A DNA stretch of 64,000 nucleotides from positions 312,060,164 through 312,124,163 of the forward strand of contig NC_081414.1 of NCBI RefSeq assembly GCF_030272615.1, given 5' to 3'. The notes beneath the pieces are model-generated. The model saw only the letters and a list, made by a program, of their open reading frames with translations. It was not told where the DNA came from and did no database searches. The position numbers and the translations under genes were made by a program. The stretch is from Cryptomeria japonica. Its lineage: Eukaryota; Streptophyta; Pinopsida; Cupressales; Cupressaceae. Positions 29,312 through 42,300 of the stretch are shown here, one piece after another. Positions within the stretch are counted from its first letter, which is position 1; each line of letters begins with the position of its first letter.

Positions 29312-30085
29312 CTAGCTCGCAGTTTCATTGGTGGCTTTAGATTGAGGAGTCGCATTTCTCACTCTCCCACGGCCTCTGCTCAGGGGATGGCCACGACCAC
29401 GTCTAGACCCACGACGACCCCTGCTAGAACCGCCCATGCATGCCTGCTCCGCCTGAGGACTCTCATCTTCTACTTTCATAGGCAGAATGTCGTTGAGTCT
29501 AGAAAATTGGATAAGGTCATCCTCTCTACTCTAGTCTTCTGAATTTTCCCCCAAAAACTGCCATTTAAGGTAACCAAGGCCTACTCCAACAAACACCTTG
29601 TGTCTATCCAGATCCTTTCCTTTCAAATCTAGCAAAAAAGGGTAGTAGTTGATTAGCTCACCATGAGCATTAAATAGAATTATGTCGCCTAGTCGAGGAG
29701 CTCCTGAGTCATGGATAGCCTTGTTTAGGATTTCTTGAAGCTCTTGGAGAACCTCTTCTAGGAATAGCTTCTTTGCGAGGCTCCAAAATGCTTGCTTTGC
29801 AAGTTTTAAATCCATCAAAGAAGCGACAAACCTGGAGGAAATACTAGTGTTTTCCCGGGGATACTCATCTTTGTTCAAATGCCCACTACCCAAAATCATC
29901 TTGACTACCAATATAACAAGGAATTCTGAATGGAGAAGGAGGTGCTTCAGCTTCAGGTCTATTATCTTCTTGAAAGAGACTTGGTGTGTTGAGGCCGAGA
30001 GGGAGATTGGAGTATCTGCACCAAAACAGGAGGTGGGCCTAGGGTAGACGCTCATTATAAACCCAAAAGGAGGCTTTGTCGACAT
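29312..30085 (-). pseudogene. Extra arginine/glycine-rich ORF at the LINE 3' side
   Basis: A minus-strand frame from ATG 30085 (MSTKPPFGFIMSVYPRP) runs to 29312, about 257 codons, with a single in-frame TAG at 29531-29533. I do not recognise the family. The middle is Leu/Lys/Glu-rich and likely helical (FLEEVLQELQEILNKAIHD), followed by KVFVGVGLGYLKWQFLGE. The C-terminus is an Arg/Gly repeat (GSSRGRRGSRRGRGHPLSRG), suggesting RNA binding. It lies between the LINE RNase H and the probable LINE poly(A), so it may be a third LINE ORF, a transduced host sequence, or an older insertion. The long legible frame with only one stop contrasts with the more broken ORF2 upstream. Confidence 0.5.
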
Positions 30086-30523
30086 GATTAGCAAATGCAG
30101 GCTATCAAACAAGAAAGGAAATGAAAAAATAGAGCTTTGGGATAAAACTAGCAAGAGATTGATAACGACTTGCAGAAGGCATTACGGAGAAAAAGACGGG
30201 CACACTCTTTTACGCCAAATTATGAGGGGCAGAATTGCATTTAATTCGCCAACTAAGATGGCAAAGGATGTTTGTCCCCGACATGTCAAATCTGTTGTTC
30301 GGGCTATGCAAGCCTTAATTAGATTTGACAACTTTGCCAGCTAGGTCTCGAAAAGTGGTTCAGGGAAGGCTTAGCTCAAAATTGTGATTTGAGTGACATC
30401 ACTAAATTTGGACCCACTCTACCCAAAAAAAAAATAAGTTTGAATTTTAAATGGGAGGTAGCCATTTCACTAGACCGCCGAAGATGAAATTTGATGTTTG
30501 CACTGCAAAGGGAAGCATTTTCA

Positions 30524-30968
30524 CTAGCTTCTGCGCCTCTTTGAAAATGTCTCTTGCATTTGAGCTTGGTATCCTTTAGAGGCTTTACCTGTAACATGAT
30601 CTGCTAGGCCAATAGGCAGATTTCCCTGATCCCACCTATAGATGTAGGTTCCTTGGGCAGCAATTTTTGAAAGAGCATCTGCCTCTGAGTTTGCTTCTCT
30701 ATAGATGTGCTTTTCTTCATAATGTTCAATTCTATCCAAGCTTTCTATTATATTGTCTAAGATTCCCTAAAATGTTTTTTAAACCATGCTTTATGCAATT
30801 TATCAATCCAAATTGCAATGCTTTGAATTCTGGTATATTATTTGTGTCCGGAGGAATCGGCTTTGCCATTTTCCCTAGAATTGATCCTATGTGATCTCTT
30901 ATTACATATCCTAAGCCTGAAGGGCCCGAATTGCCTCTAGAAGCACCATCAAAATTTAGTTTAGCCAA
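30524..30968 (-). pseudogene. LINE RNase H domain
   Basis: The minus strand encodes AKLNFDGASRGNSGPSGLGY (about 30965-30905), the RNase H start with its first Asp, and then EFKALQFGLINCIKHG with the Glu. After a frameshift near 30735, HIYREANSEADALSKIAAQG (about 30705-30650) supplies the C-terminal Asp. The domain would remove RNA from the RNA-DNA hybrid. It is separated from the zf-RVT by about 250 bp of broken sequence. Confidence 0.85.
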
Positions 30969-31222
30969 CCAAGATTTGGAGGGGACCAGGTAGCGACCTT
31001 CCTTATATTGTTTCTTTGCCCAAAGGAAGGAGGAATCCTAATTCCATGCCAATTTTTCCTAATGCTTTCATCCCATGAGGAGAAAGCTTTAGGCAGTTCC
31101 AATGAGAAAGTTGTCTTGCAGTTGACTGTATCCACTATAACCGATTCAATTGAATTTAGGATTGTTTCTAACCTTCTAGATTTGTCATCAAATAACCTGC
31201 GGTTCCTCTCCTTCCAAATTTC

Positions 31223-34200
31223 TCAAACTACACATGATGGGGATACTTCCATAATCATGCTCAAGGTCCTCTCCTTACTTGGAAGAGGCCAGCTTTGAAA
31301 AAGGGATTTAATGTCATTTGGCAGAGCTGTGATCAGCCCAAGTTTAGGATAGAGCCATTGCCAACATTTGGACACAAAGGGGCAGTTCAGCAGGAGATGA
31401 TCCACTATCTCTGCCTGAGCTTTACACATAATGCACCTTGAAGGTCCTTCATACCCCATTGTGAACTTTTCTGCAGTTAAGATCTTCCTTTGATAGGCTA
31501 GCCATGCAAAAATCCCTGCCTTAGGAATGACCTTGGAGCTCCAAAACAACTTCTTCGGAATATCCTGTTGATCCTAATCAGGATTGCTAACTAGCACTCT
31601 GTATCCATCTTTAGGATTGCACTGCCCTATTTTAGAAGATGCCCACATTAAAGAACCTTTCCCTCTTCTCGGATTGGTATTTCTTGCTTTTAGGAGTTCT
31701 GAAAGTTGATCTAATTCTTCCCCTGAGGTTGGTATTCCTTCCAATGATTTCCACCTCTAGCTTTGAGAATTGGGTGGGTTGTCCTCAATCAAATAATCTC
31801 TCATTTGGACATGCTTAAGCCAATTCTTTGTTATAATAATTTTAAGGGAGCTTGCAATAGATGGGTAGCCTCCCCAACAATCCTCCCAAAAAAAAATTGA
31901 TAATCCATCATGAATGTCCCATGTGATCTGTTCTGAAATCAAATTTCTGCAGAGATAATAAAGTTCCAAGTACTCGATCCCTTGGGGAATATGCCTGTTC
32001 TTAGAAGATTGAGAGGATCTTGATCTGGAAATACTTGGTTGCCAGCATTCTGACCCATGCGATGTTAGGATTCTTTATGAACTTCCATACTAGTTTGGCC
32101 CCTAAAGCTTTGTTTTCTAGTTTAAGATCCTTAATGCCTAAACCCCCTAAGATCTTAGGCTTGATTATTTTTCCCATTCAATTAGGGCAATTTTATGTTT
32201 TTCCTCAGTATTTTGCCAAAAAAAGTTTCTCATCTTCTTAACTAAAAAAGCATTGCCACTTGTTGAGAGGGATAGGATGGATGATAGATAAATGGGAAGG
32301 GCTAAGACCACCGCTTGAATCATCACTAGTCTGCCTACCCAAGATAGCCATTTTACTTTCCAAGAATTTGAGGTATGTTCCACTTTTAGCTTTAAAGGAT
32401 CCCAAGATTTAGTATTCCTCACACCTTGATCAATTGGAATGCCCAAATGGATACAAGGGAGAGAACTTCACTGCAATCTAGAATTCTAAGTATTTTAGAC
32501 TGCAAGAGTTTAGAGGTAAAGAAGAAATAGACATTCGACTTATCCTTGTTTCTTATTTGGCCTAAAGTTTTCCCATAGGTTTCTAATATCTGTTTTAGGT
32601 GGGTTGCTTCTTTGATTTTTGCTGGCCCCAAAAGGAGATTATCATCTGCAAACTGTTGGTGTGTGACTGCAAAGTTTCTAGTTACTTTGATTCCCTCTAA
32701 AAAATTATTCAGATGGCTTATTTTAATTGTCCTTCCCAATACCTCCCCCATTATTATATAGAGAAAATGAGAGATACGGTCTCCTTGTCTGATCCCCCTT
32801 GAAGAGGAGAAGAAACCTTCTGGCTTTCCATTTACCAGGATTGAAAAGTCAGGAGTGGTGATACATTCAAACACCCAGTCAATCCATTGTTTTGCAAAGT
32901 CAAAAGCTTGCATAACCTTGCAAAGGAAGCGACAATCAACACTATCAAAAGATTTTGATATATCTACTTTTATAATCAAACCTGGTCTTTTTGTGCTTTG
33001 AAGAGTGTGGATTGCTTCTTGCGCTATTATTGCCCCATTAAGAATTGAACGGCCCAGAACAAACCCTGTCTGTTCTTCTGATATAATAGTTTCCATGAGG
33101 GGCTTCATTTTGTTCGACATGACTTTTGAAAGGATTTTCTAAACTGAATTGCATAGAGAAATGGGTCTGAAATCTCCTAGATTTAATGCATTCTCCTTCT
33201 TTGGGATGAGGGCAATAAACGTGTTGTTTACTTCCTTAAGAATTCTTCCTGATCTTCTTGAGCATTCTAGAGCTTCTACAAGATCCTGACCTTAAATATG
33301 CCAACACTTCTTGAAGAAATCTGCAGGAAAACCATCTGAGCCAGAAGCTTTACCCGAGGGAAGTTGATTAAGGGCTTGAAATACTTCATCCAACTTAATT
33401 CTCTCATTAAGATTTTGATTCTTCTCATCTGTGATAATCTTGGGGATTACCTCCAGCATCTTTTTTTGCTCAGACAATTGGGATCCATCTAGGTTATTTA
33501 AAAGATTAAAGAAGAAAGTGGTGATTTCTTTCTTTATCTCATCAGGGTCCTCTATGATTTGATTATCCTTAGACTCCAGTTTTGATATCCAATTATTTCC
33601 CCTTCTAATCTTTGTTACATTATGAAAAAACTTGGTATTTTTGTCTCCCATTCTAAGCCAATTCTCTCTAGATTTTTTTTTTGCAAAAGATTTCTTCTTT
33701 AGATAAAATATCCTCATATTCCAAGAGAAGCTTCTTTTCTTGATGAAAGGATTCCTGGTCCATTCCCTCCAGGATGATCTTATCATTTAGTGTTGCCATT
33801 CTTTCTTCTATCAATCTTTTTGTTGAGAAGATATTTTTGAAATGTAGTGAGTTCCATTGAAGCAATTTCTGCTTTACAAATTTCAGTTTAGCAGTAAAGC
33901 AAAAGAGTTTTGAACCTTCAAATGATGCTTCCTTCCACCAGTTTTCTATCAAAGTGAGAAAGTTTGGATCTTTCATCCACATGTTCTCAAACCTAAATGG
34001 GGCTCTGCAGCTATCCTTATTGCCAAGCAAAGAAAGCAAAATGGGATAATGATCTGATCCTGAGCAAGGGATAACAGAACAGGAGGGAGAGAATGGAAAG
34101 AGCTGCAGATCTCCTTGCCAAAAGAATCTATCTATTTTTTCCGCTATGTTGCTAAATCATTTCCTTATGTTTGTCCAAGTGAACAAATCACCTGAGTCTA

Positions 34201-34739
34201 TTTCCAAGAGACCATTCCTATCAATCCAGTCATTGAAGTCCTATTGAGATCCACCTAAGTGGATTAATCCTCCCCTTTTATCAAAAGCTCTTCTAATAGC
34301 ATTGAAGTCTCCTCCTATAAAAAGTTGTTCCTCAGTTAATGAGGACAAGACTTCATCTAAGGAAGACCATAAGAGTCATTTTTTGAGTGGGGAAACTGGG
34401 CCATAAGTGTTTATAACAAAGAAGATTGTATTAGTCTGAAGATGGGAAACTTTAGCCAGAATCCAATTTCTATTTGAAGCAATACCCTCAACTTTAACTT
34501 GGGAAGGCTTCCAGATTATCATTAAGCCTCCTGAAGCCCCTTCTGAAGCCGCTATCAATTGCAAAGGTGTATGAAATAGGGAGCTAATTCCACTTCCAAA
34601 TGTGACTGCTTGCTTACTTTCCAGTTTAGTTTCTTGCAAAAAAATGATGTCTACACTGACCAAAAGAATCCTTCTTTTGATCACCCTTTGTTTGTTAGGG
34701 GCATTGAGGCCCCTAACATTCCATGATAAGATTTTCATT
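31223..34739 (-). pseudogene. LINE ORF2: endonuclease, reverse transcriptase, zf-RVT
   Basis: Minus strand. The endonuclease starts at 34739 with MKILSWNVRGLNAPNKQRVI and IIFLQETKLE. Linker segments typical of plant L1 follow (APFRFENMWMKDPNFL near 34000; ENWLRMGDKNTKFFHNVTKI near 33655; LPSGKASGSDGFPADFF near 33350). The reverse transcriptase spans about 33120-32440 (EEQTGFVLGRSILNGAII, VDISKSFDSVDC, SRGIRQGDRISHFLYIIMGE, catalytic QQFADDNLLLG near 32650). A thumb-like region follows (WKVKWLSWVGRLVMIQAVVL near 32350). The zf-RVT (CIMCKAQAEIVDHLLLNC, 31430-31375) ends the segment. At least eight stops or frameshifts are present. Confidence 0.9.
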
Positions 34740-34989
34740 GTTGTTCGGGAAGGGGATTCCCCTTTGCTAATTTCCATAGATCTTGGATTTTTGATTGATT
34801 CTCCGCAACACCATCTAAAGATCTCGCTTCAATAAGGGATTTGCAACCCTTCTTAGGAGGGGAAGAGCCAAAGTCTGGTTTCTCCAATCCCTCATGGTTC
34901 TAATGCAGGCGTAGTTTTCTTTTTTATTTAACCTGTGAGTACAGGACTGCTAGGGGGGTATCTAAAATTGTATCTGGATCTTCATCCTG

Positions 34990-36973
34990 AACCATAAGAT
35001 CCTAAAGAAGTTTCTTAGCATTACGGTCTAAAGAAGAAACCAGGTCTTGAGGAGCTAAAGACGGAGACAACATGAATGGATTTGGACTTTCCGTCGGTAG
35101 ATTAAGAAACTGTTCTGAGGTGGGTAAATTTGAGGAGGAGTAAATCTCACCATCAGATAGAAGAGGTTCTTGGTCCTCTTCCAAATCAGCTTTAGATCAT
35201 TTTCAATGACATCTTCTTCCTGCAGGATTTTAGCAATTTGCATAGGTTTTTTGTTGGGCTTAATTTGTTGTAGGGATCCTCTATGCTTATATCGCCTTAA
35301 ACTATTTTTATTATTTGGGACCTTAACAGGAGGCTGGGAGAAGATGTTAAATGCTCCTCTCGTCAAGGAAGCAGTTTTTTTTTTACCAAACAGACTTCTA
35401 ACAGCTTTTTGAGGCTATATCTTTACAATCGGGGAGAGAATAAGAGGAGGACAATTAAAAGAAGAAGGAGGGGAAGACAGAGAGACCATACCTATACTAC
35501 AATGTGTCAACTTGCCTAGTATCCCTTCAGATAGATAATTTGATCTAGGAGTGTGAAGAAGTTGTGAGTCTAGAGGAGTTGAAGACACAGGTGTAGAAAC
35601 ATGAGCTCTATCTTGAAACTGCTGAATAGCATTCTTACATGTCTGATCTGCAACCATTGCAGTTGATGCCAATATATTTTCCCGACCACTGACCAACTTT
35701 TGACCTTCTTGCTCAGTAGCAGTTTGCTCTTCAGGCTAGTGTGTAAGGTGGATAGCACCCATTGAAGCTATTGCTGAGCTATTTCTGACTATTTGGTTTC
35801 GAAGGATACATTTGCCAAGGATTTCCTTTCCCATCCTTCTCACTCTCTGTTTCCATCTGCCCATTTCTGAAATAATTTCGAAGTCGCTATAGAAGCCTTT
35901 TTTAAGGTCAATCTCCACATAGATATTTGTTACATCTCCTTTTAGGCCTTTCAGAAAATCTGCCTCAATACCCACTTGGGATCCTAAAGCATCAACTATT
36001 TTCAGCAAAGCCTCCAGGCACCAAAACTCAGATGGGAGGCCCACTAAAGACAACCAGATGGGGGATTTCTCAAATCTATGTTTCGTCGGGTCAAAACCTA
36101 GTTTCCAATCTATAAAGTGGAATGTCGACCCTTGGAAGAACAAAGGACAGACTTCCATGATTGCTTTCTTTAGAGATGAATCAACACATTCTAGAAGAAA
36201 GAAATCATTCTGAAGCTTTCTGATTGAGATCAAGCCTAGGAATGAAGACATCCACCATGAGATTATATCTTTGTTATTCCCGCCTATACCACACCATTGT
36301 GCAAAAAAGGCATTTTCTTTGAGTTGGGCAATCATGGGGTTCATTGATTCTGAAGGTAGAACAAAAAGTTTGCTACCCACAGATTTCCTGCTCCATTTCT
36401 GGTCCTTACAAACAAACTTAGGAGTCGGTCAATGAGAAGATGGTTTTTTGTAACCTAATACCTTGGTGCCCCTGAAAGAGAAGGTGGGTGCAGCTAAAGG
36501 GCAAGCTTTCATATTTTGGCGAACATCATGATTGTAGACCAAAGGTGCCTTGGATGAAGAGCATTTCTGAACCCTAGCTGAAATTGGGATGTTATTTGGG
36601 CCTGCTGCCACTTTCTTAGCCTAGGAGTCTAGGCTTAAGTGTTTTTGAGAGCTTACATTCTGAGCATTGCCAGACCAGCGGGGGAGGGTTTTTCTCTGTG
36701 GGGGGAGACTTGTCTGAGAACCCAACCAGGAATGCCTTTGAAAATTTTGATTATTCTTTCCTTAAGCACTCGAGGGCATCTGGGTATCTGTCCAATAAGT
36801 TTGTCGTCTAGAGGGGCCCTAATATAAATGTGGATTTTGGAATCGCACTGATTTCTAAAAGCCTTGATTTGTATGGGATCTTTGAACAACCAACGAAAGA
36901 TCTCTGGAAGAATATCCTTGGGGGATCCACGGCCTACCAAACCCCCTTCCTGGCCTTGGTTCGAATCCGCCAT
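34990..36973 (-). pseudogene. LINE ORF1 (DUF4283-like)
   Basis: Minus-strand ATG at 36973 (MADSNQGQEGGLVGRGSPKD). The N-terminal part ends near 36653, and a basic stretch lies at about 36611-36429. A DUF4283-like nucleic-acid-binding domain spans about 36380-35740 (IRKLQNDFFLLECVDSSLKK, KSPIWLSLVGLPSEFWCLEA, VYVEIDL-like strand, GRWKQRVRRMGKEILGKC). The low-complexity tail is Ser/Pro-rich (to about 35000). Stops lie near 36650, 36428, 35735 and 35415. ORF1 would coat LINE RNA. No CCHC knuckle is visible in the tail. Confidence 0.75.
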
Positions 36974-37115
36974 GAGATGTTATAATCCTTTTTAAAAACT
37001 TTTCCTTTTACTAGTCATTCCTCCATGGTATTTGTTAGCAGCAACACCTAAAAGTAGTGAAAAATAATGAGAGAGCTACAAAGCTATTAGGTGCCATAAG
37101 CAATTACTGCAATTG

Positions 37116-37120
37116 GAAGT
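37116..37120 (+). repeat. N7 target-site duplication, left copy
   Basis: GAAGT precedes TGTCAAATGTCC at 37121 and is repeated at 52680-52684 after the 3' LTR. It supports the element boundaries. Confidence 0.75.
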
Positions 37121-37518
37121 TGTCAAATGTCCTGCTTTTCTAAAAATGGAAACTTACTAGAAATAATAAGTTTCTACAATCTAAGTTGGGGTTATAGGAT
37201 AGTTTGGAAAAATATATGAATTTAATGATTTATTTATTTTGATGTAAATTTATATTTCTTAAACAAATAGATATTAAATTAATATTTTCATTTGGTGGGT
37301 ATAGGCTTTTAATGAGTTATTTGTTTTGATGCAAATTGATATTCCTTAAATAAATAGATATTAAATTAATGTCTTTATTTGGTGAGCATAGGTTTTTAGA
37401 AGTTTCTTTGGCATCTTTGGGCATTTTGGACAATTAGTAGCTTTAAAATGAAAATTGTCAAAAACAATCAATTTCCATTTCATAAAAGTTTCCTTCATTT
37501 AAAGTAACACGATTTGGT
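37121..37518 (+). repeat. N7 5' LTR, part 1
   Basis: Aligns with 51537-51870 (GAAACTTACTA..AATAATAAGTT, AATGATTTATTTRTTT, GTTTCCTTCATTTAAAGTA). It contains an internal near-duplicate of about 130 bp (ATTTATTTATTTTGATG... at 37230 and TTATTTGTTTTGATGC... at 37317). It ends at the C6 insertion. Confidence 0.82.
37514..37518 (+). repeat. C6 target-site duplication, left copy
   Basis: TTGGT, identical to 44906-44910 at the other end of C6. Confidence 0.93.
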
Positions 37519-39038
37519 TGATAACTCGGTGATGAATAGTGAGTACCAAACCAATACTGAGAGGGGGGGTGAATCAGTATAGGCACAAAAACTTTTCCTG
37601 AACCGGTTTGATTGCAGACTGTAAACTACTGGCAATCCCTAACACCGGTCCAAACCAGATTACGACCAGTTAAACACAGTGCAACTATGAAAGACATGAA
37701 CCGGTCAATCTTCTTAGCTTTTCATACAACCTACTCCCTCATTTCCACTTTGTCCTTATGCATAAACATATAATCTATCATCAGAGATATAATAACTTGC
37801 TAGATCAACATGATTCACCGCTTGACAGAAAACAACAAAGCATCACATGAAAAAGACATCACATATGACACACATATTTTTCATGTGGAAACCCAACTGG
37901 GAAAAACCACCGTGGGGATGAATACCAACAAGTTGTTTTGAACTCTTTAGAAGTCTGCTCTGTTAGAAGCCTAGTCCGGTTAAAGACTATTACAACAGAT
38001 TCTGTTAGGAATTGATCCTGTTACGGATCACCCGGTTAAGGGATGGCTAGAATACCCGGTTAAGGATTAAACCTTGTTAAAGGATTTTATGAACTCAATG
38101 GCTTTGAGTCACCCTGTTAAAGGATTTATAGCATGTTGGTTAAAGCTACCCTATTAAGGGATTTTCCAATTGTTGAAGTGATTAGAGATCAACAGGTATT
38201 ACAATGATCTGGTAATAGCACTCAATGCCAATGTAGATCCGCTTTAGTTCCTTCCTTCTGCACACACACTATGCAGGTATCAATCCTCTCAACTGGTATG
38301 GCAAGAATCACGTATCTCTGCACATAGATACACACACAACATTTGCCAACAACCTCAGCATGAAACACCACATCGACCTTATAGGAAACAGATAGGTCGG
38401 TAGCATAAACCCTAAACCCTAAACACTTAGGTTGAGAAATTTAGTCGGTTCAATCCTGACCATTGAACACTTTGCATTTGAATACAATGGACTTGAACAG
38501 ATCTCAAGACATTCTCCATCGTTCATTCTTCACCGCTTCTTGGAGGTGATAACCCATCATGCGTTCTCCACCGTTTACAGAGACTTCACACATTCCCGAG
38601 GTAGATAGGATCAATCTCCTTCATGCAAGATCCTTCACGTGCACAAGGCTGACGTGGCAACACGATCTGATCTCCATTACAATGCTAACTCGTCACACAA
38701 TGCCATCGGTTGAAACACATAGGCTCGAAACACTTCAACCGAAAACCCTGAAGCTGAGACTACCAACCGGTAGTTATGCCATATGAACCCTAGATACAAA
38801 ACACTCCATATACTGGTTCTCCTTCCGACATACCGGTTCTGGTTCACAACATCATACCAGTTCACTTTGTCAGTTGCTTAACTTAAATAATCCTATTCAC
38901 TCTTCATCATGTTACCAGTTCACTCTTCCAACATATTAACGGTTCACTCTTCAGCATATTACCGGTTCTCTTTCAGCATACTGACATCAATGACAACACA
39001 ATATCATCATATCAACATATTCTGCACACATGCCAACA
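37519..39038 (-). repeat. C6 3' LTR
   Basis: On the plus strand it begins TGATAACTCGGTG and ends CACATGCCAACA. It contains a two-unit telomere-like motif (AAACCCTAAACCCTAAAC, 38407-38424), a block of repeated GTTAAAGG/GTTAAGGG motifs at about 37975-38165, and TACCGGTTC-type repeats at about 38815-38965. All are shared with the other LTR. Confidence 0.93.
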
Positions 39039-39051
39039 ATCTCCCCCTTTG
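39039..39051 (-). other. C6 polypurine tract
   Basis: The minus strand reads AAAGGGGGAGAT immediately before TGTTGGCA of the 3' LTR. Confidence 0.92.
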
Positions 39052-39369
39052 GCATTGATGGCAATATACAAAGATATCTCTATTTTTGCATCACATCTTC
39101 TCCTTAATACTAGAGATATCTTTTCCACTTCACATCTTCTCCCCCTTTGACAACAATGCCAAAGTGGAGGCACAAGCTACCCTATTCCACTATGTTGCTC
39201 CCCCTGAGGAGTAGCATCCTTCAACACATCAATCCTAAAAAGATATAGCAAAGTAAGATCTGAATGATGTGGAGCACAAACCTTTAGATTACCTCTTGAA
39301 GGGGCAACACCCCTAACTCGCCTCTCAGATAGGCAAAAGTAGCCTTCGGTAGAGGCTTGGTGAATATGT

Positions 39370-42300
39370 CTGCTAACTACTCCTTATTGGAAACATGTTC
39401 CAATACCACCTCTTTGTTCTGAACCTTTTCCCTCAAGAAATGATACTTGAGTTCAAAATGCTTGGTTCTAGCATGTAAAACCGGATTCTTGGATATGTTA
39501 ATTACACTTGTATTGTCATAGAATATACTTACCAGTTCATATACAGGAACTTTGAAGCCATTCAATACATGCTTCATCCAAATAGTTTGGGTATAGTTCA
39601 TAAAAGTTGCAACATACTCTGCTTCTACTGTAGACTGAGAGATACAAATCTGCTTTTTACTCATCCATGAGACCAGTCTACCACCAAGAAAGAATGCACC
39701 ACCGGTTGTGCTCTTCTGGTCATCTACATTACCAGCCCAATCAGCATCTGTGAACACTTTCAGGTTGAAATCATTATTGTATGGATACCATAACCCATAG
39801 TCAATAGTTCCCTTCAGATATCTAAGAATCTGCTTGACTGCTACCAAGTGGGATTCTCTTGGGCTTTGTTGAAACTGAGCAGTAATACCCACTGCATGTG
39901 CAATGTATGGTCTGCTATGCACTACATAATGCAACTTACCAATCATTGATTGGTATTCCTTCTCATTTACCAATGTTGAGTCATCCTCTTTTGATAGTTT
40001 ACAACCGGTCACAATTGGTGTACCAACCGGTTTATTGTCTTCCATGCCAAAGGTCTTCAACACCTCTTTGACATACTTGGACTGAGTAATAAAGATTCCA
40101 TTTTTCATTTGCTGAATCTGCAGTCCAATGAAGAACTTAATTTCCCCTGAGTGACATTTCAAACTCCTTTTTCATCTCATCTACAAAGTCATGACTAATC
40201 TTGTCATCTCCACCGAAAGATTATGTCATCAACAAATACTTCGCAGATCAGAATCTGATCTCCTTTTGATTTCAAGTAGATATTGCTTATCTTCACTTGT
40301 TCTTTCAAATCCAATCTTCACAAGATGGGAATGCAAGCATTCATACCATGCTCTTGGTGCCTGCTTTAGTCCATATAAGACTTTATGTAGCCTACACACC
40401 ATGTCACTGTCTTCTGATAGGCAAACCCATCTGGTTGCTCTATATACACTTCCTCTTCAAGTATTCCATTTAAAAATGCAGATTTTACATCCATTTGGTA
40501 TACCTTGAATCCTTTAAAAGTTGCATATGCAAGAAGCATACAAACTCCTTCCAATCTTGCTACTGGAGCAAAGGTTTCGCCATAGTCTTCTCCTTGTTGT
40601 TGGGCATATCCTTTACATACTAGTCTGGCTTTGTTCCTTACCATTGTGCCATCCTCATTTAGCTTATTTCTAAAAACCCATTTGGTTCCAATGAGATTTT
40701 TATGCTCCGGTCTGGGTACCAAAGACCATGTACCATTCTTTTCTATCTGGTCAAGTTCCTCCTCCATTGCCTTGATCCAGTCTTCATCTTTATGTGCCTC
40801 TTTGAATGATTTAGGCTCAAATTCAGAGATCATACATGAGCTTTCTCTAACCTTTCTTCTTGTAATAATTCCTGCATCTTTGTCTCCTATGATATGCTTT
40901 GGATCATGATTGAGTTTGACATACCTAGGTACGTTCTTAATAGCTTCCTCTTGCTTTTCTTCATCATCCTCATCTTCATCAACATCTACCAGTGTAGGAG
41001 CACAATTGCTGGTACTGGGTTGATTTGCAACTGGTTCCCAGAAGGTTACTACTGGTTCATCTCCTACATGCTCTCTGTCAGTTTCCTCTGATTTCTTCGA
41101 GTTTTCATCAACCCTAACATTGATGCTTTCAACAATTCTCTTAGTCCTATTGTTGAAACATTTGAGAGCTTTTCTCTTAGTGGAATACCCTAGGAATATT
41201 CCCTCATCACATTTAGCATCAAACTTGCTCTGATGTTCACTCCTTTTGATATAACATTTACTACCAAACACTCTGAATTAGCTTACCACTAGTGTCTTAC
41301 TGGTCCAGTACTCATAAGGAGTCTTATCCTTTCCTTTCTTGATGAGTATCCAGTTCATTATGTAGACTACAGTGCTCACCGCTTCTCTCCAAAAGGTGTG
41401 AGCAATCTTTCCTTGGATCAACATAGTTCTAGCCACTTCAACCACGGTCCGATTGTTTCTCTTTGCTAGGCCATTCTGTTGTGGAGTCCGGGGGGGAAAA
41501 CAGTTGCCTCTTGATGCCATTCTCTTCACAATATTTGTTGAATTCACCGAAAGTGAATTCCCCCCCTCCTTGATCAGTTCTAAGGCATTTGATTCTTCTA
41601 CCACTTTCCTTTTCTACCAATGCTTTGAAAGCTTTGAACTTTCCAAAGGCTTCAGACTTGTCCTTCAAGAATGTGACCCACATCATTCTTGAGCAATCAT
41701 CTGTAAGAATCATAAAATACCTATCTCCCTGCACACCCCTAGTTTTCATAGGACCACACAAATTAGTATGCACAAGATCAAGTAAGTTGTCAGCAATGAA
41801 AGATTTACCTTTGAAGGTTGAGGAAGACATTTTCCCCAGTTGACATTCTCTGCACAAAGGATTTTTCGGTTTGCTTAGCATCGGCAGTCCTCTAACTACC
41901 TTGAACTTACTGGCCTTTACTATGTTATCAAAGTTTACATGGCAAAGTCTCCTATGCCATATCCAACTATCATCAAACTTAGGCATAATACATGTACTTA
42001 TATCTGCATTCAGCTGAAATAAGTTACCTTTGGTCTGCATACCAGTGGCCATCAGTTCACCATTCTTTCCTTTGATTTTGTAGACTCCATTTTTGAATTC
42101 CAGAGTGAGTCCATTGTCATTCAGCTACGCAACACTCAATAGATTGTGTCAGAGACCTTCCACCCAATACACATTGTCAGCACTGCTCTTTCCATTTAGA
42201 AAGATGGACCCTCTGCCTTTGACCATACATGGTGCATCATTACCAAAACAAACCACCCCACCATCATACTCTTCTAGAGATATAAACTTGCTCCGGTCAC

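Larger units (their letters stand above)
28966..36990 (-). mobile_element. L1-type LINE L5 with RNase H
   Basis: Reading the minus strand from about 36990 to 28966 gives, in order: an ORF1 with a DUF4283-like domain, an APE-type endonuclease, a non-LTR reverse transcriptase with FADD, a zf-RVT module, a plant-type RNase H, a further ORF, and a probable 3' end. The 3' end reads ATTGATAAATAAAAGG, then an A run (T run at 28967-28975 on the plus strand). This is the plant L1 layout. Many stops and frameshifts show it is inactive. Near full length is inferred from the presence of the ORF1 start. No target duplication could be assigned, so both ends are approximate. Confidence 0.85.

Noticed and set aside
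28966-37020. Candidate LINE target duplication (TTTTCCTTTTA near 28972 and 37003)
   Set aside because: The shared bases are low-complexity and not correctly placed relative to the poly(A) side, so no duplication is claimed.
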